A stretch of 64,000 bases of DNA, taken from Lepiota brunneoincarnata (lineage: Eukaryota; Basidiomycota; Agaricomycetes; Agaricales; Agaricaceae). This document shows, in pieces, positions 10,778-21,902 of the stretch. The DNA is taken from positions 310,001-374,000 of the forward strand of contig JAEBUN010000001.1 of the NCBI GenBank assembly GCA_023014365.1, read 5' to 3'. The position numbers and the translations under genes are program-made. Position 1 is the stretch's first letter. The number at the start of each line of letters is the position of its first letter. The notes under the pieces were generated by a model that made no database searches, was not told where the DNA came from, and worked only from the letters and a program-made list of their open reading frames with translations.

Positions 10778-12119
10778 TCATCGGCGACTCGAAACGCAGC
10801 GATTCTCCTTGTTCATGTCCATTACACGTCCAGCTTTTATTAGTGCATTCTCGGTCGGTAAACTCGCGGTGCCCTGTAAAAGCCGATTCCTCTGTTGTCG
10901 TATCGCTCGGGGCTCACGAGGCGGCTCACGATCAGGAACCCTACGGCTATGCGTAGCATCAGGACCCGGAGGGAGATGTATACTCTGCTCCGGCGTAGGT
11001 TTCGATTCATTGGGCGTCGTCTTGTCCGTAATCCTATGGCTGGGAGCAGCGCTGGCAGTGCGAGATGTTGGTCTTGTGGAGGCAGGAGGGAGTGATCGAT
11101 GCTGAGAAGGATGGATGCGCGTTTCATTGGTGGTGGTCGTGACTGAGTCCTCAGATTCCAGTCGTTTGCTGGTGGCCCCGGTGTTTCCAAGGTGGTCTTG
11201 TCCGGGAGCGGGAGATCTTCACCGTTCCGGGTCATCCCCATGCAAGCTGATCTTCACCGTTTTCCTGGTGGCTGTTTTATTGCCTCCGCCTATCGGCTTA
11301 GCCGCGTCAATCTCAAGTTTTTGCATGGTAAGCGTCATTTCTTCGACAGCCACGCTTTGACCCGCTTCTTCAGAGGCATGTTCGTCATCTCTTCTCTCGT
11401 CCTCGTCCTCATCCTCATCCAAGTAAATGATGAGTCTGTGGGACGCAACGTCTTTGAAAATGGATATTCCGTTTTCGCTTTCTTTGGATCCCTTGTCCAC
11501 CAAAACCATGGTTGCAAACCGTGCTTCCAGAAGCTCCTCGTTTGTGGGAGCCCGAGTATCGGTGTTCTTGTCTAATGCAGCAACTGCCGCAGCGTGGATT
11601 GCCACGGTGTCAGTTGCACCATGAGGTAGGCAAGGTTTGTAACTTAAAAGCACCAGTCAATGTAAAAGGCGAGACCTAGATCATTTGACACCGCACCTCG
11701 GGTCATCCATAGTGATGTCGTGTGCACGGATGACGATGAATTTGAACCACGCCATACCCCACTTCTCCGCTGCTTTTGCATCCTTGTTGTGATACCACCC
11801 GATCATGGCGTATAGCGCATGTGTCAACTTGCTGCGATAGGGTGCTTCGCGCCGGTCGGTCTCTGGCGTTGCTGACCTAGGTGACGTTAATCGTCTCTTG
11901 TGAGCCAAGTAATCGGTATCATCAACGTCGAAAAAGGAAGATAGGGAGAGCATCGAGCCCAGGTAACCGAGTGTCCATGTGTTGGTGACAAGCATGGTTC
12001 GGCTCTATAGTTTCACAATATGTTAGTTCTGTGTACATGAGCGGTGGAGACTGAGTCCATACGGAGACCAGGTGCGACCCTTTTAATATTGCTTTGCGAT
12101 TTTCGGGGTAGAGACTCAT
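10778..12119 (-). CDS. Unknown protein with acidic and Ser/Thr/Pro-rich C-terminal half (four exons)
   Basis: Family not recognised. Exons in transcription order are 12119-12063, 12004-11697, 11642-11223 and 11168-10778; introns are 58, 54 and 54 bp, and the first has a CTAAC branch site. The product is about 391 residues. The N-terminal part holds RTMLVTNTWTLGYLGSMLS and ALYAMIGWYHNKDAKAAEKW, which looks folded and helical. The centre has an Asp/Glu run (YLDEDEDEDE). The tail is rich in S/T/P with basic patches, suggesting disorder and perhaps a nuclear role, but this is inference. The third intron removes an in-frame TGA and joins ...DDPER to KRLESED. The start may be secondary: copia-A is inserted 41 bp upstream of this ATG and may have cut off a first exon or the native promoter (host DNA resumes at 30458). 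Confidence 0.65.
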
Positions 12120-12159
12120 AAATATTTTGCAGATCCAAAATTTAACTAGGTGAGTGGCA

Positions 12160-12497
12160 TGTAGAACAATGTAAGATATACTACAAACAAGTTAGTACAG
12201 TAATTAGTGGTATGAATAAAGTACTCACTTCAGTCGCGACGTGCGAGCTGAAGTGCAACTACATAATGTTTGCTATTTATAAAATGTTACGGTACACACG
12301 CTTGTCCGAAGACAATAAGCACAATATCATGTAGATAACAGACAGAGGAAGATGGTAAAGGCATAGTAGAAGTGGTACAAACGGTAGAGACCGTGCAAAA
12401 AGCAATGGAGTGCGGGAGATGGGACAATAGCGGAGGGCGTGAAAGGAACGCCAGCGAAACGGAGATCAGAACTCGGCACGCGTTTGCGAGCCTGACA
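12160..12497 (-). repeat. Copia-A 3' LTR
   Basis: 338 bp, TGTAGAACAATG to GCCTGACA on the + strand (TG..CA), matching 21956-22293 with scattered mostly transition differences. It carries a TATA box (12274-12281) oriented toward the neighbouring host gene. Confidence 0.92.
12274..12281 (-). promoter_or_regulatory. LTR TATA box upstream of the 10778-12119 gene
   Basis: TATAAATA on the minus strand within the copia-A 3' LTR, about 155 bp upstream of the ATG at 12119 and in the same orientation. It could start transcripts of the host gene; this is inference. Confidence 0.45.
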
Positions 12498-12504
12498 CTC
12501 CCCT

Positions 12505-13033
12505 TCAAACTGTAGCGAGTCCGAGTTCTCGCGTGAAATGCTTGACTTTCGGCGAGGGGAGCGCTTTGGTGAAGACCTCGGCTACCATGTCCTCAGTGGG
12601 GCAGTAAACAAGCCGGATTTTGCCTTCTTTGATGATCCAGCGAATGAAATGATAGCGAACGTCAATATGTTTTGTTTGCGCATGGTACTGGTGGTCTTTA
12701 CTGAGTGCGATGGCGGATTGGTTGTCCAAAAAAATTGTGGTGGAGGGGATGGCAGTGTCGAAAATCTGTGAAATAAGCAAACGAAGCCACAGTGCTTCCT
12801 TTGAGGCATGAGTAGCGGCTACGTACTCAGATTCCGTCGTGGATAGAGTGACAATTTCTTGTTGCTTGGCACTCCAAGAAACAGCCCCACCATTGATGAG
12901 GAACGCGTACCCGGAGGTAGCTCAGCGATCCTCTGCCATGTTGCCGTCGGCATCAGCGTGGCCTTTGAGGCCTTCTCCAGTGCCTCCATAAGTCAACCAT
13001 AGGTCCTGTGTACTCTTCAAGTACCGAAAAACT
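12505..13033 (-). pseudogene. Copia-A RNase H and C-terminal pol fragment
   Basis: Tail of the copia-A polyprotein after the copia-B insertion point. The frame reads FRYLKSTQDLWLTYGG, then ATSGYAFLINGGAVSWS, LSTTESEYVAATHASKEA and IFLDNQSAIALSKD, the copia RNase H signature, ending ...FTRELGLATV before the LTR. One in-frame TGA replaces the Arg expected before ATSGY. It continues the frame that stops at 18035 on the far side of copia-B. Confidence 0.88.
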
Positions 13034-13371
13034 TGTTGAACTGAGTAGAGTCAATAGTATCAGTGACACACTGATCACTAGTCACTAGCTCGAGTTGATC
13101 AACAATCACTGATGTATTCACACGTTGTTAATAATAGTGTGATTTGATAAGCCCACTGATTTGGTCAAGTGTAAAGGTTCTTCGTATGTAACTCCCCTTC
13201 ACATAATAGGATTTGGCTAGTCTAAGGTCCCATCCTGTCAAAATGGACACGAGGCGTGAAACTCGGTGTCCACTAATTGACATCCCCAAGGGATGGGTGT
13301 ACATAACAACTAATTACTTATATATCATAATTCGTTACTAACTAATAAGTGATCTGTCACTTTATTTAACA
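13034..13371 (-). repeat. Copia-B 3' LTR
   Basis: Left LTR of copia-B. It differs from 17692-18029 by one visible C/T change (GTTGATCAAC against GTTGATTAAC). Confidence 0.95.
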
Positions 13372-13471
13372 CAACCCCCTGACAGAACACTTCTTTAATT
13401 TGTGTAGTGGATCACCAATGCACAACCCCCTGATCCACTCCACACCTTCACTTATCCAACTTCCTATTCCA

Positions 13472-16400
13472 TCATTTCCTTAAACCTATAAGATCACAGA
13501 ACTTCTCCACCTTGACTCGGGCAAGAGGTTTTGTAAGCAGATCAGCTGGCATGTCATCAGTAGACAGGTGCTCAAGCTGTAGCTTTTTCATTGCCACCTT
13601 CTCCCTCAACCAATAATAACCCATGTCCAAGTGTTTCATCCTCCCATGGTGATCAGGGTTTTTGGCAACAGACATTGCAGACTGGCTATCAGTGTATAGT
13701 ACCGATGGGGCACATGGAGTATATCCAAGCTCTCCTAGCAATTTTTGCATCCACAGGATTTCTTTTCCAGCTTCATTTCCAGCCACATACTCTGCTTCAG
13801 TAGTTGACTTGGTGACTACAGGTTGAAGCTTGCTTCTCCAACACACAACCCCCTGACCCAGCTTCACCAAATATCCTGTTGTGGATTTGCGAGAGTCCTT
13901 GTCTCCTCCATGATCAGCATCACAATATGTCACAAACATCCTATCACCAATACTGGAGTCAGATCCATATGTGAGCTTATAGTCCAATGTACCCCTTAAG
14001 TATCGGAACAGGTGTTTAACAGCTGACCAATGAGCCATTCCAGGGTTAGCATTGAAGCGTGCTAGTACCCCTACAGCATAAGCAATGTCCGGACGTGTTG
14101 TAGTGGCCAAATACATGAGAGAGCCAACAGCATTCATGTAAGGGATATTAACCATCTTTTGCTTTTCCTCTGGAGTTTTTGGACAGTCATCTAGTGTAAG
14201 GACCTTATTAGGTATCATGGGTGTTGTTCGTGGTTTGCACTCTGTCATTCCAAACTCTTCCAACTTCTTTAGAATATATTGACGTTGGGACAGTGTCAAT
14301 ATGTGCTGTTGCCTATCTCGTTTGATTTCAACACCCAATAAGAATGATGTTTCACCTAGGTCCCTCAATTTGAAATGTGAAGATAATTCTTCCACAAACT
14401 GGTCCATTTTCTCAACAGATTTTGATGCAATTGTGATGTCATCCACAAACACGGGGACGATTACCCGTACATCATCCCGGGCATAGAGGTAAACTGATGG
14501 ATCACTGTGCAACCTATGGAAATTCATCCCTTCCATTACAGTTGCAAGTTTTTCACTCCACAGACGAGGTGACTGCTTTAACCCATATAGGGACTTGTTC
14601 AGTTTACAAACATACTCTGAACCCCCTTGCTCAAACCCTTCTGGCTGCTTCATATATACTTCAGCATCAATATCACTATTGATAAAAGCATGAGATATGT
14701 CCACAGTACGCAGATTTAGGTCTTCAATAGCAGCCAGAGCAAGTATAGTTCGGATGGTACTCTGATGCATAGTTGATGCAAAGGTTTCAAAATAATCTTG
14801 TCCTGGTCGCTGACTAAATCCCTTTGCTACAATACGGGCTTTGTAACGCTCTATAGAGCCATCTGCATTGTGTTTAACCTTGAACACCCATTTAGACCCA
14901 ATTGCTTTCTCCCCTGGAGGCAGTGGTACAAGTGACCAAGTTCCATTTGTGAGGTGGGCATTAATCTCCTCTAGTGCTGCCTCATGCCATTTATCACCCT
15001 CACCATTTGGTCGCTCTAATGCCTCAGAGTATGACTGTGGTTCCATCTCTTGGCTATACTGAGCATTCTGTTGCTCATCCTCTGATTCTGAGTCAGTGAC
15101 CAGTGGTTTAGGCTCTCTATGCTTCCAATATCCTAATGGGCGTGCCACATTCCGTTTGGGCTTTCGAATAGCAATTGGTCTAGAGTCAATTTCAGGTTCA
15201 CTTGGTAGGCCTTCTCTGATATCATCATTCTGTTCATCATTTGCTTCAACTTGTCCAGTTGGTGGTATTTGTACACATGGAGTCAATGGGTCAGTGAGTG
15301 GTACCAGGATTGGTTCAGGGGCTGGTAGAACAGGTTCTTTATCATTTATATCATTAGGTTGCAATTGGTGATGGAGAGGACCATTTAAACCAATACGCTC
15401 ATCAAACTCTGCACGTTCACTGATAACTATTTTCTTTGTAACAGGATTGTAAAATTTCCACCCCTTATATCCTTCAGGATACCCAATGAATACACACTTT
15501 TCCATATGGCTTCCAAGTGGTGACCTTTTATCCTTTTGGATATGGACATATGCAATACACCCCCAAACTCTAAGATGACTAACATCAGGTTTCTTGCCAT
15601 ACCATGCCTCATATGGTGTCATATTTGGCAGTACAGATGTGGGACAGCGATTCCAAACATGAACAAGTGCAGCAAGACATTCACCCCAGTACCCCTTTGA
15701 CAGATTAGCTTCTGAGATCATAGCTGTGATCCTTTCATTAAGTGTTCTGTTTGCTCGTTCAGCAACACCATTCTGTTGTGGCCTATTTCGCACAGTATAT
15801 TGTCTAGCAATGCCACAATCATCAAGGAACTTGATAAAGTTTGATCCCATATATTCACCCCCTTTGTCACATCGGAAGGTTTTCAGAGTGTGTCCAGTTT
15901 GATTTTCTGCAAACACTTTAAACCGCTTGAATGCATCAAATACATCACTCTTTCTCTTTAAGGGTATGACAACCCGAAATCGAGAGAAGTCATCAATAAA
16001 TGTAACCCAATAATTGAAACCACCCAATGATGTTACTGATACTTGGTGAAGATCAGAGTGAACAAGTTCTAATGACTGTGATGCTCTATGTTCTGAAGGG
16101 GGGAATGGGTTTGCATGCATTTTTCCTGCTAGACATGGCTCACAGATTGGATCAGGCTTCTCAGATGAGCTTACTGTCATTCCACTAACTATGTCACTTT
16201 TGATCATCCGTTTGATGTCCTCATAGTTGTGATGCCCAAGCCGTTTATGCCACAGAGATAGATTCAGAGGGAGAGTTGATGCAATATGAACATTTTCTAT
16301 ATTTTCTACAGTAGAACCATCAAGATAACCAGTAGTACCTTTAACTGAACCAGTAAATAGTAATTGGTCTTTTTGGAAGAACTGTAGTTTATCAAGAGAA

Positions 16401-17527
16401 ATGTGAACATCAATCCCTTTATGAAGAGTTAGGTATAGAACAGCAAGAAGATTACTCCGTAATGCCGGAACATGTAGTACTCTGGTAAATTCAACATCTC
16501 TTTCTAATTGTCCATTAATAACTGGTCTGAAGATAACACGTCCAATACCCTCTGAATATACAATACTGTTGTCTGCAAGTCGAACAGGAACTCTAAATGG
16601 AGTGTAATCTTGTAACCAGCTTTTATGAGGGGTCATATGAGAAGAGGCCCCTGTGTCTATAATCCAATGGAAACTATTAGATGATGTAAAGCATGCCTCA
16701 AAACCAGAAAGAGTACTTGCCACATGAGCCGACTCTGGCATCTTCTCCCCACTTTCCTCAACTCTGTGTGCCTCTGCTGTATTTGTCCCAACTTTGTCTT
16801 TGCGATCATGACACACTCTCGCAATATGCCCCACTTTGCCACAGACATAGCAAGTGACTACAACCCCTGGTGTCTTTGGTTTCCACTTTTTCTTTCCTCC
16901 AAAGCCTCCCACCATTGCCCGATTGGCTATCTCTGTTCGCTTTTGACGATTGAGGTCCTCATTTCGGAAGGCAGCAAGGACAGTTGACTTGGTCAATTTG
17001 TCCTGTAGTAGTAGTGCTGTTGACAGGTGCGCATAGTCCTCTGGTAATGCTCGAATCAATGCCATGCATTGTAGTTCCTCATCAAGATTGGTAATGGTGA
17101 ACTTGGTAGGACGTAAATCCTGTATAGTTGCCATTGCCTTCTCTATTCGTGTCCCCAGATCAACTAATGATTCCTCATCATTCTTACGAATGGAGAAGAG
17201 ATCATCATATGCATTGAATCGAGCACCAGGTTTCTTGGACTGATGCACCTCCTCAAGCTTCTTCCACATTTCAACTGGTTCCCCCACTAAATCTCGAACA
17301 TGCACCCTTTGGTCACGATCCAGTAACAGATATATGTCACCAGCAGCCTTTTGCACCTTCAATTCCCAAGCATCTATATTCCCCTGATCCTTTTCAGGCT
17401 TTTTCTCCTTCCCACTGACCACATTCCACAATCCCTTTGACATCAACCATGCCTGCATTTCACCTGACCACTCTCCATAGTTGGAGTTGGTAAGAGGTGT
17501 AATTCTAGCACTGACTGAGTCAGACAT
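13472..17527 (-). CDS. Copia-B gag-pol polyprotein (gag, protease, integrase, RT, RNase H)
   Basis: Uninterrupted 1351-residue frame starting MSDSVSARITPLTN; an upstream in-frame extension reaches 17653 but lacks gag character. Domains in order: copia-type gag; zinc knuckle CYVCGKVGHIARVCH (about 225-240); aspartic protease IIDTGASSHM (about 290); integrase with an H/H/C/C zinc module (WHKRLGHHNYEDIK to CEPCLAGK) and core acidic residues in ELVHSDLH, CDKGGEY and NGVAERANR; RT with VFVDDITIAS (about 1027); RNase H with CDADHGGD, STTEAEYVAGNEAG and DSQSAMSVAK. It ends EKFCDLIGLRK, 100 bp before the 3' LTR. All catalytic residues I can check are present. A single-frame gag-pol without an internal stop is usual for this superfamily. 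Confidence 0.97.
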   Translation of the reverse strand: MSDSVSARITPLTNSNYGEWSGEMQAWLMSKGLWNVVSGKEKKPEKDQGNIDAWELKVQKAAGDIYLLLDRDQRVHVRDLVGEPVEMWKKLEEVHQSKKPGARFNAYDDLFSIRKNDEESLVDLGTRIEKAMATIQDLRPTKFTITNLDEELQCMALIRALPEDYAHLSTALLLQDKLTKSTVLAAFRNEDLNRQKRTEIANRAMVGGFGGKKKWKPKTPGVVVTCYVCGKVGHIARVCHDRKDKVGTNTAEAHRVEESGEKMPESAHVASTLSGFEACFTSSNSFHWIIDTGASSHMTPHKSWLQDYTPFRVPVRLADNSIVYSEGIGRVIFRPVINGQLERDVEFTRVLHVPALRSNLLAVLYLTLHKGIDVHISLDKLQFFQKDQLLFTGSVKGTTGYLDGSTVENIENVHIASTLPLNLSLWHKRLGHHNYEDIKRMIKSDIVSGMTVSSSEKPDPICEPCLAGKMHANPFPPSEHRASQSLELVHSDLHQVSVTSLGGFNYWVTFIDDFSRFRVVIPLKRKSDVFDAFKRFKVFAENQTGHTLKTFRCDKGGEYMGSNFIKFLDDCGIARQYTVRNRPQQNGVAERANRTLNERITAMISEANLSKGYWGECLAALVHVWNRCPTSVLPNMTPYEAWYGKKPDVSHLRVWGCIAYVHIQKDKRSPLGSHMEKCVFIGYPEGYKGWKFYNPVTKKIVISERAEFDERIGLNGPLHHQLQPNDINDKEPVLPAPEPILVPLTDPLTPCVQIPPTGQVEANDEQNDDIREGLPSEPEIDSRPIAIRKPKRNVARPLGYWKHREPKPLVTDSESEDEQQNAQYSQEMEPQSYSEALERPNGEGDKWHEAALEEINAHLTNGTWSLVPLPPGEKAIGSKWVFKVKHNADGSIERYKARIVAKGFSQRPGQDYFETFASTMHQSTIRTILALAAIEDLNLRTVDISHAFINSDIDAEVYMKQPEGFEQGGSEYVCKLNKSLYGLKQSPRLWSEKLATVMEGMNFHRLHSDPSVYLYARDDVRVIVPVFVDDITIASKSVEKMDQFVEELSSHFKLRDLGETSFLLGVEIKRDRQQHILTLSQRQYILKKLEEFGMTECKPRTTPMIPNKVLTLDDCPKTPEEKQKMVNIPYMNAVGSLMYLATTTRPDIAYAVGVLARFNANPGMAHWSAVKHLFRYLRGTLDYKLTYGSDSSIGDRMFVTYCDADHGGDKDSRKSTTGYLVKLGQGVVCWRSKLQPVVTKSTTEAEYVAGNEAGKEILWMQKLLGELGYTPCAPSVLYTDSQSAMSVAKNPDHHGRMKHLDMGYYWLREKVAMKKLQLEHLSTDDMPADLLTKPLARVKVEKFCDLIGLRK

Positions 17528-17679
17528 AGTGATATCCAATAAATCCCCAATAAACTTGCAATAAAAGCGCAATAAACTCGCAATAAAAGCGCAATATGGT
17601 GGCAATAAGCCAATAGTCACAGTAGCAGCAATATGCAGCAGTATCCCCAACAATCAATGATTAAAATGGTGTAGAGCCG

Positions 17680-17691
17680 GGGCCCATAACC
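17680..17691 (-). other. Copia-B primer-binding site (half initiator tRNA-Met type)
   Basis: Immediately inside the 5' LTR the minus strand reads GGTTATGGGCCC. This complements the anticodon-loop region of eukaryotic initiator tRNA-Met (CCCAUAAC around anticodon CAU) rather than a tRNA 3' end, as in elements primed by a cleaved half tRNA. Confidence 0.7.
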
Positions 17692-18029
17692 TGTTGAACT
17701 GAGTAGAGTCAATAGTATCAGTGACACACTGATCACTAGTCACTAGCTCGAGTTGATTAACAATCACTGATGTATTCACACGTTGTTAATAATAGTGTGA
17801 TTTGATAAGCCCACTGATTTGGTCAAGTGTAAAGGTTCTTCGTATGTAACTCCCCTTCACATAATAGGATTTGGCTAGTCTAAGGTCCCATCCTGTCAAA
17901 ATGGACACGAGGCGTGAAACTCGGTGTCCACTAATTGACATCCCCAAGGGATGGGTGTACATAACAACTAATTACTTATATATCATAATTCGTTACTAAC
18001 TAATAAGTGATCTGTCACTTTATTTAACA
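17692..18029 (-). repeat. Copia-B 5' LTR
   Basis: Right LTR, 338 bp, the same length as the left copy, followed by AAACT and then the interrupted copia-A RT frame. Confidence 0.95.
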
Positions 18030-18034
18030 AAACT

Positions 18035-21000
18035 CGCCTAACCGCTTCCCAGTGTGCCTCTCTGGGGTTCTTCATGAATTTCGAGAGAACTTGGACAGCA
18101 TATGCTATATCTGGATGTGTTCCAAGGGCAGCATACATAAGCGTGCCAATGGCCTCTTGATAAGGCTTCCGGGCCATGCAAGCGATGTCCAAAGTTGTTT
18201 GAGGTGATTACTCACTTGTTAGACGGATGGCGGGATCCATGGGGGTGCTAACCAGTTTCTTGTTGTCGAAACCATAACATCTGAGCAAAACATCAACATA
18301 GGAATGTTGGGATAGCATGAGCTTACCCTGTTCCTTATCCCTCTTCACTTTGATCCCCAAGAGCCAGTGGATCTCTCCCAGATCCGTAATTTCAACAAAT
18401 TTTCGCACTCCATCCTTCACCCAGTCAATCAGCAAAATAGTAGATGCGACAAGAGTACAGTCATCAACGTGTACCAGGATTATGGTGAGATCTGGTGCCA
18501 TGATCTTGAAGAATACGCTCTGGTCAACCTCACAGCATGAAAAGCCCAGGTGATCGACCAAAATTTCGCATAAATGTTGGTACCATTGTTGGCCAGACTG
18601 CTTGAGACCATAGAGGGCCTTCTTGAGGTGGCAAATGCGATGTGGGTGGATGGTGGATGTGAAACCAGGTGGTTGCTGCATGTAGATCATCTCACCAGGG
18701 CCTAATTTCCCATTTAGGTATGCACCCTTGATATCGATCTGATGGATCTCATAGTTACAAGCAGTGGCAATTGCTAGGACTGTCCAGATAGATGCAAGTC
18801 GTGCCACAGGTGCAAAAGTGTCGAAATAATCGACTCCGGGGACTTGAGAAAATCCTTGGGCAACGAGACAGGCCTTGTAATGGACAACATTGCCAGCAGC
18901 ATTCTTTTTAGCTTTAAAAACCCATTTCAAGCTGATGATGTTAGCTCTGATTGGTGGATCAACAAGTTCCCACATTCTGGCATCACCCAACATGGCAAGT
19001 TCTTCCTCCATAGCCCTTTTCCACAACTCCCAGTCCACTCGTTTCCTCGCCTCCTGCAGGCTCCCAGGTTCCAGGCCCTCTGTTTCCTCAATATCAGCCA
19101 CCAGGACATGTACATCTGCCCAGTCCAGTTCTTCGGCTAGGGTTACTGCTTGCCCTTCTAGGATGTCTCTTGCCTTTGTGCTTGGGTTTCGAGCTCATTG
19201 AGGTTGTTGGGGGTGTAGGTTGCCCTTGCTAGGTGTCTCCTCAGGGCTAGCATTGTTTGGCGTGCTGTTTTTGGCAGGATTGACTATAGGCTTGGTGGGA
19301 TTGACTGGATGCTGGTCTGGTGCATCTGGTGTCTCGTTTGGGGGTTTTGCTGGGGTGTTGGGGCTGTGTGGGGGGTCATTTTGAGGCTCACTTGCAGGTG
19401 AATGCTCCCCTTTGAGCCTGGGACGACCTGTGTTAATAAACCGAAAATTTCATTCAATTTTTACAGCACCTATGTCTGGAAAATAAATGTGGGAGCCATT
19501 GCTCTCGGCATCATATCCCACCCATCTCCCCTTCTTTGCTCATCCTCCGAGCTTGTCCCCACCTGCCTGGTGTACCCATACCTCTTCACCCCACTCACAT
19601 ATTGCCCTTAGGTCCAGTTTATGACTGTACAACACCTCGAAAGGTGTTTTGCCCTCAACTGCTCAAGTGCCTGTCCTATTCATCAGCCAGGCAACATGGG
19701 CAACAGCTTCTGCCCACAACAATTTTGGGAGATGGCTAGCATGCAGTAGTGCATGTGTACGTTTGATGATTGTATGATTTTGGCATTCGGCAACACCATT
19801 GTGTTGGGGTGTATCGTGTACTGTGAGTTTGGTCTCCATGCCTCGGGATTTCAAGTAGGACTGAAATTCGGTTGCAGTGTACTCCCCTCCCCTATCTGAA
19901 TGCAACGCCTTAACTCGGGTACCGAATTGTGTCTTGCACCATGCATCAAAATTTTGGTAGGCCTCAAAAACATCGGATTTGTTGGAGAGAAAGTTAACAT
20001 GTGTCCACCTTGAAAAATCATTGATAAACGTTACATAGTAGCACTTTCCCCTCTTTGTCTCTACTTGTGCAGGCCCCCATATGTCAGAATGAACCTCCTG
20101 TCCAAAAGTGGATGCTCGTTTGCCCTCCCATGCCTTTGAAATTGGTAGCTGAGTTGCCTTGCTGTAGGCACATGACTTGCAGAAGAAATCAATGTCAGCT
20201 CTGTCCTCTAGCCTCAGGCCAGCCACCAGACCATTGCGGACAAGTTTCCGGGCTGCACCAGCAGCGATATGGCCCAGCCATTGGTGTAACATGTCTAAGC
20301 TAAGTGGTTCAGCCACCACATTTACTTCCTCTGCTTCTTTGACTAGTTTGTATAGACCCCTTCCAGTCCTTGGAATCTCGGCAATCCGGGTGCCACTAGT
20401 ATCTTGAATTATACATTTGCCATTTGCAAATGTGGTCATGAAGCCAGCATCATCAAGATGGCCAATCGATACAAGTGTATAGCCTGCCTCTGGTGAGTAC
20501 AGGACTTCACTCAGGTGGAGTTGTGATGAGGTGGCGCCGTTTGGCAGCTCAAGGACTACTTTGCCTTTTCCAATGGCATCGAACGCTTTCTTATTCATGG
20601 CGTGTAAGGGGCGAGGGGAAATGGATTCAAAGGTCATGAAACTATCTCGGTAGGGGGAGATATGGTTTGTAGCTCCTGAGTCAAAGACTTTGACTTGGGT
20701 TGGACTTGTTTTGGTGACACTGGTGATTTCATCTGTAGCTACATCACATTCACCAATATCCAGGTCATCAAACTCACTTGTCGACTCCCCTTGGCTCCAT
20801 AGCTCATCTGAGGAGCTGCCTGCCTTGATTTCAGCCCAGCTTGTATCTGTTTCCAAGTCCAATAACTCTTCAACCATGAGGGAACAGTCCTCATCATCGC
20901 TATCCGCTGTAATGATGTTGGCACTGCCACCCTTCTTGTTGGGTGGGCTTCCTCCCTTCTCCCCATCTTTCCTCTCGCTGACCGGCTTCTTTGGGTTAGG

Positions 21001-21847
21001 ACACTCTCTCTTCCAATGCTCTCTGCCACAATTCCAGCATGGACCTTTTTTCTTTCAGCTTTCCACTCCCGTTGCTACCCTCAGCTACCAAAGCATCATC
21101 CTGCTCGGATTTGGCGTTGCTGACCCTGGATTGCTCAGGGTGGCCTTGGTCCCATTCATCACTGATCAGTATGATTAGGATTTTGGGCTCAATGGTGTAA
21201 TGGAGGGAACTGTGAAGTCAGGCAGCAGAGAGCTGGTTAGCAGCATATGTTGATAGCCAGTGAGGTAAGGATTGGAGTATAGCACTCCTGTAGTCATCAT
21301 CGCTAATTGTGACACCCACAGCACCTAATTCGGCCTTTCAAGATTGGATCTTGTTCAGGAACAAACATACATCACCCTGGTCAGGACATTTCATGGTCAT
21401 AAACTTGCGACGGAGCCGTGCTTGCGAAAATGCACTTTTGTAAGTGTATTCTTGCGTTATGGCATCCCACATCACTTTGACTGTGTGGTGTCCAGCTGTG
21501 ACCATTAGTGTGGAGTCTGGGAGGCATTGGGCAAGCAAGGAGCAAGCAATATTCTCATTTCTTTGCCATGCCTCAATTGTCTCGGCAGTGATGACAGGGG
21601 CAGTAGGTACTGTGGTAGGGGCAGGTGCTGGTGTAGCAGCAGCCTGGGGAGTAGTGGTGGAAGGAGTGATAGTCGTTTGAGGGGTTGGGAGTATGGGACA
21701 TGGCATGCTGCTGTCAAAATGGCCCCACAGCCCTTTGCCTTGGATCACAGTCCACAAACATAGCAAGAAGATCGCCCAGTTTCCTCTGGAAACAGCCAAC
21801 TTCAGCACCGACATGGGGAGTACATCATTTACGGTAGACATTGCCAC
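18035..21847 (-). pseudogene. Copia-A gag, protease, integrase and RT (decayed)
   Basis: Degenerate first part of copia-A. The gag-like N-terminus is at 21338-21847. A zinc knuckle CWNCGREHWKREC lies near 21010-21050. The protease motif VFDSGATNHISPY is near 20,690. Integrase follows with HQWLGHIAAGAARKL, EVHSDIWGP, HSDRGGEY and NGVAECQNH. RT at 18035-19198 has KWVFKAKKNAAGNVV, TFAPVARLASI, YGLKQSGQQWYQ and VHVDDCTLVAS. At least six stops and several frame changes interrupt it. The RT frame ends KNPREAHWEAVRR at the copia-B insertion and resumes at 13033. Clearly inactive. Confidence 0.9.
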
Positions 21848-21890
21848 AATATATCTGTAGGTTTGATTGTCTTAGTAGCGCAATGGGTCA

Positions 21891-21902
21891 GGGCCCATAA
21901 CC
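21891..21902 (-). other. Copia-A primer-binding site (half initiator tRNA-Met type)
   Basis: The same GGTTATGGGCCC (minus strand) as in copia-B, directly abutting the LTR at 21903. This fixes the inner border of the 5' LTR. Confidence 0.7.

Larger units (their letters stand above)
13034..18029 (-). mobile_element. Copia-B: intact Ty1/copia retrotransposon nested in copia-A
   Basis: 4996 bp element with two 338-bp LTRs (13034-13371 and 17692-18029; TGTTGAACTG..TTTAACA on the + strand) that differ at about one site by eye. It is flanked by a perfect AAACT target duplication (13029-13033, 18030-18034). It holds a complete polyprotein frame, a primer-binding site and a purine tract next to the 3' LTR (minus strand CAGGGGGTTG at 13372). 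Near-identical LTRs and an unbroken frame indicate recent insertion and possible activity. Confidence 0.96.

Noticed and set aside
10840..11241. Minus-strand frame starting MGMTRNGEDLPLPDK as the end of the unknown gene
   Set aside because: A 54-bp intron (11169-11222) keeps the upstream frame open and joins DDPER to KRLESED with correct phase, which reads far more like one protein.
17527..17653. Upstream extension of the copia-B polyprotein (LGILLHIAATV)
   Set aside because: It derives from the leader next to the primer site, is hydrophobic and unlike gag, and MSDSVSARITPL is a better start.
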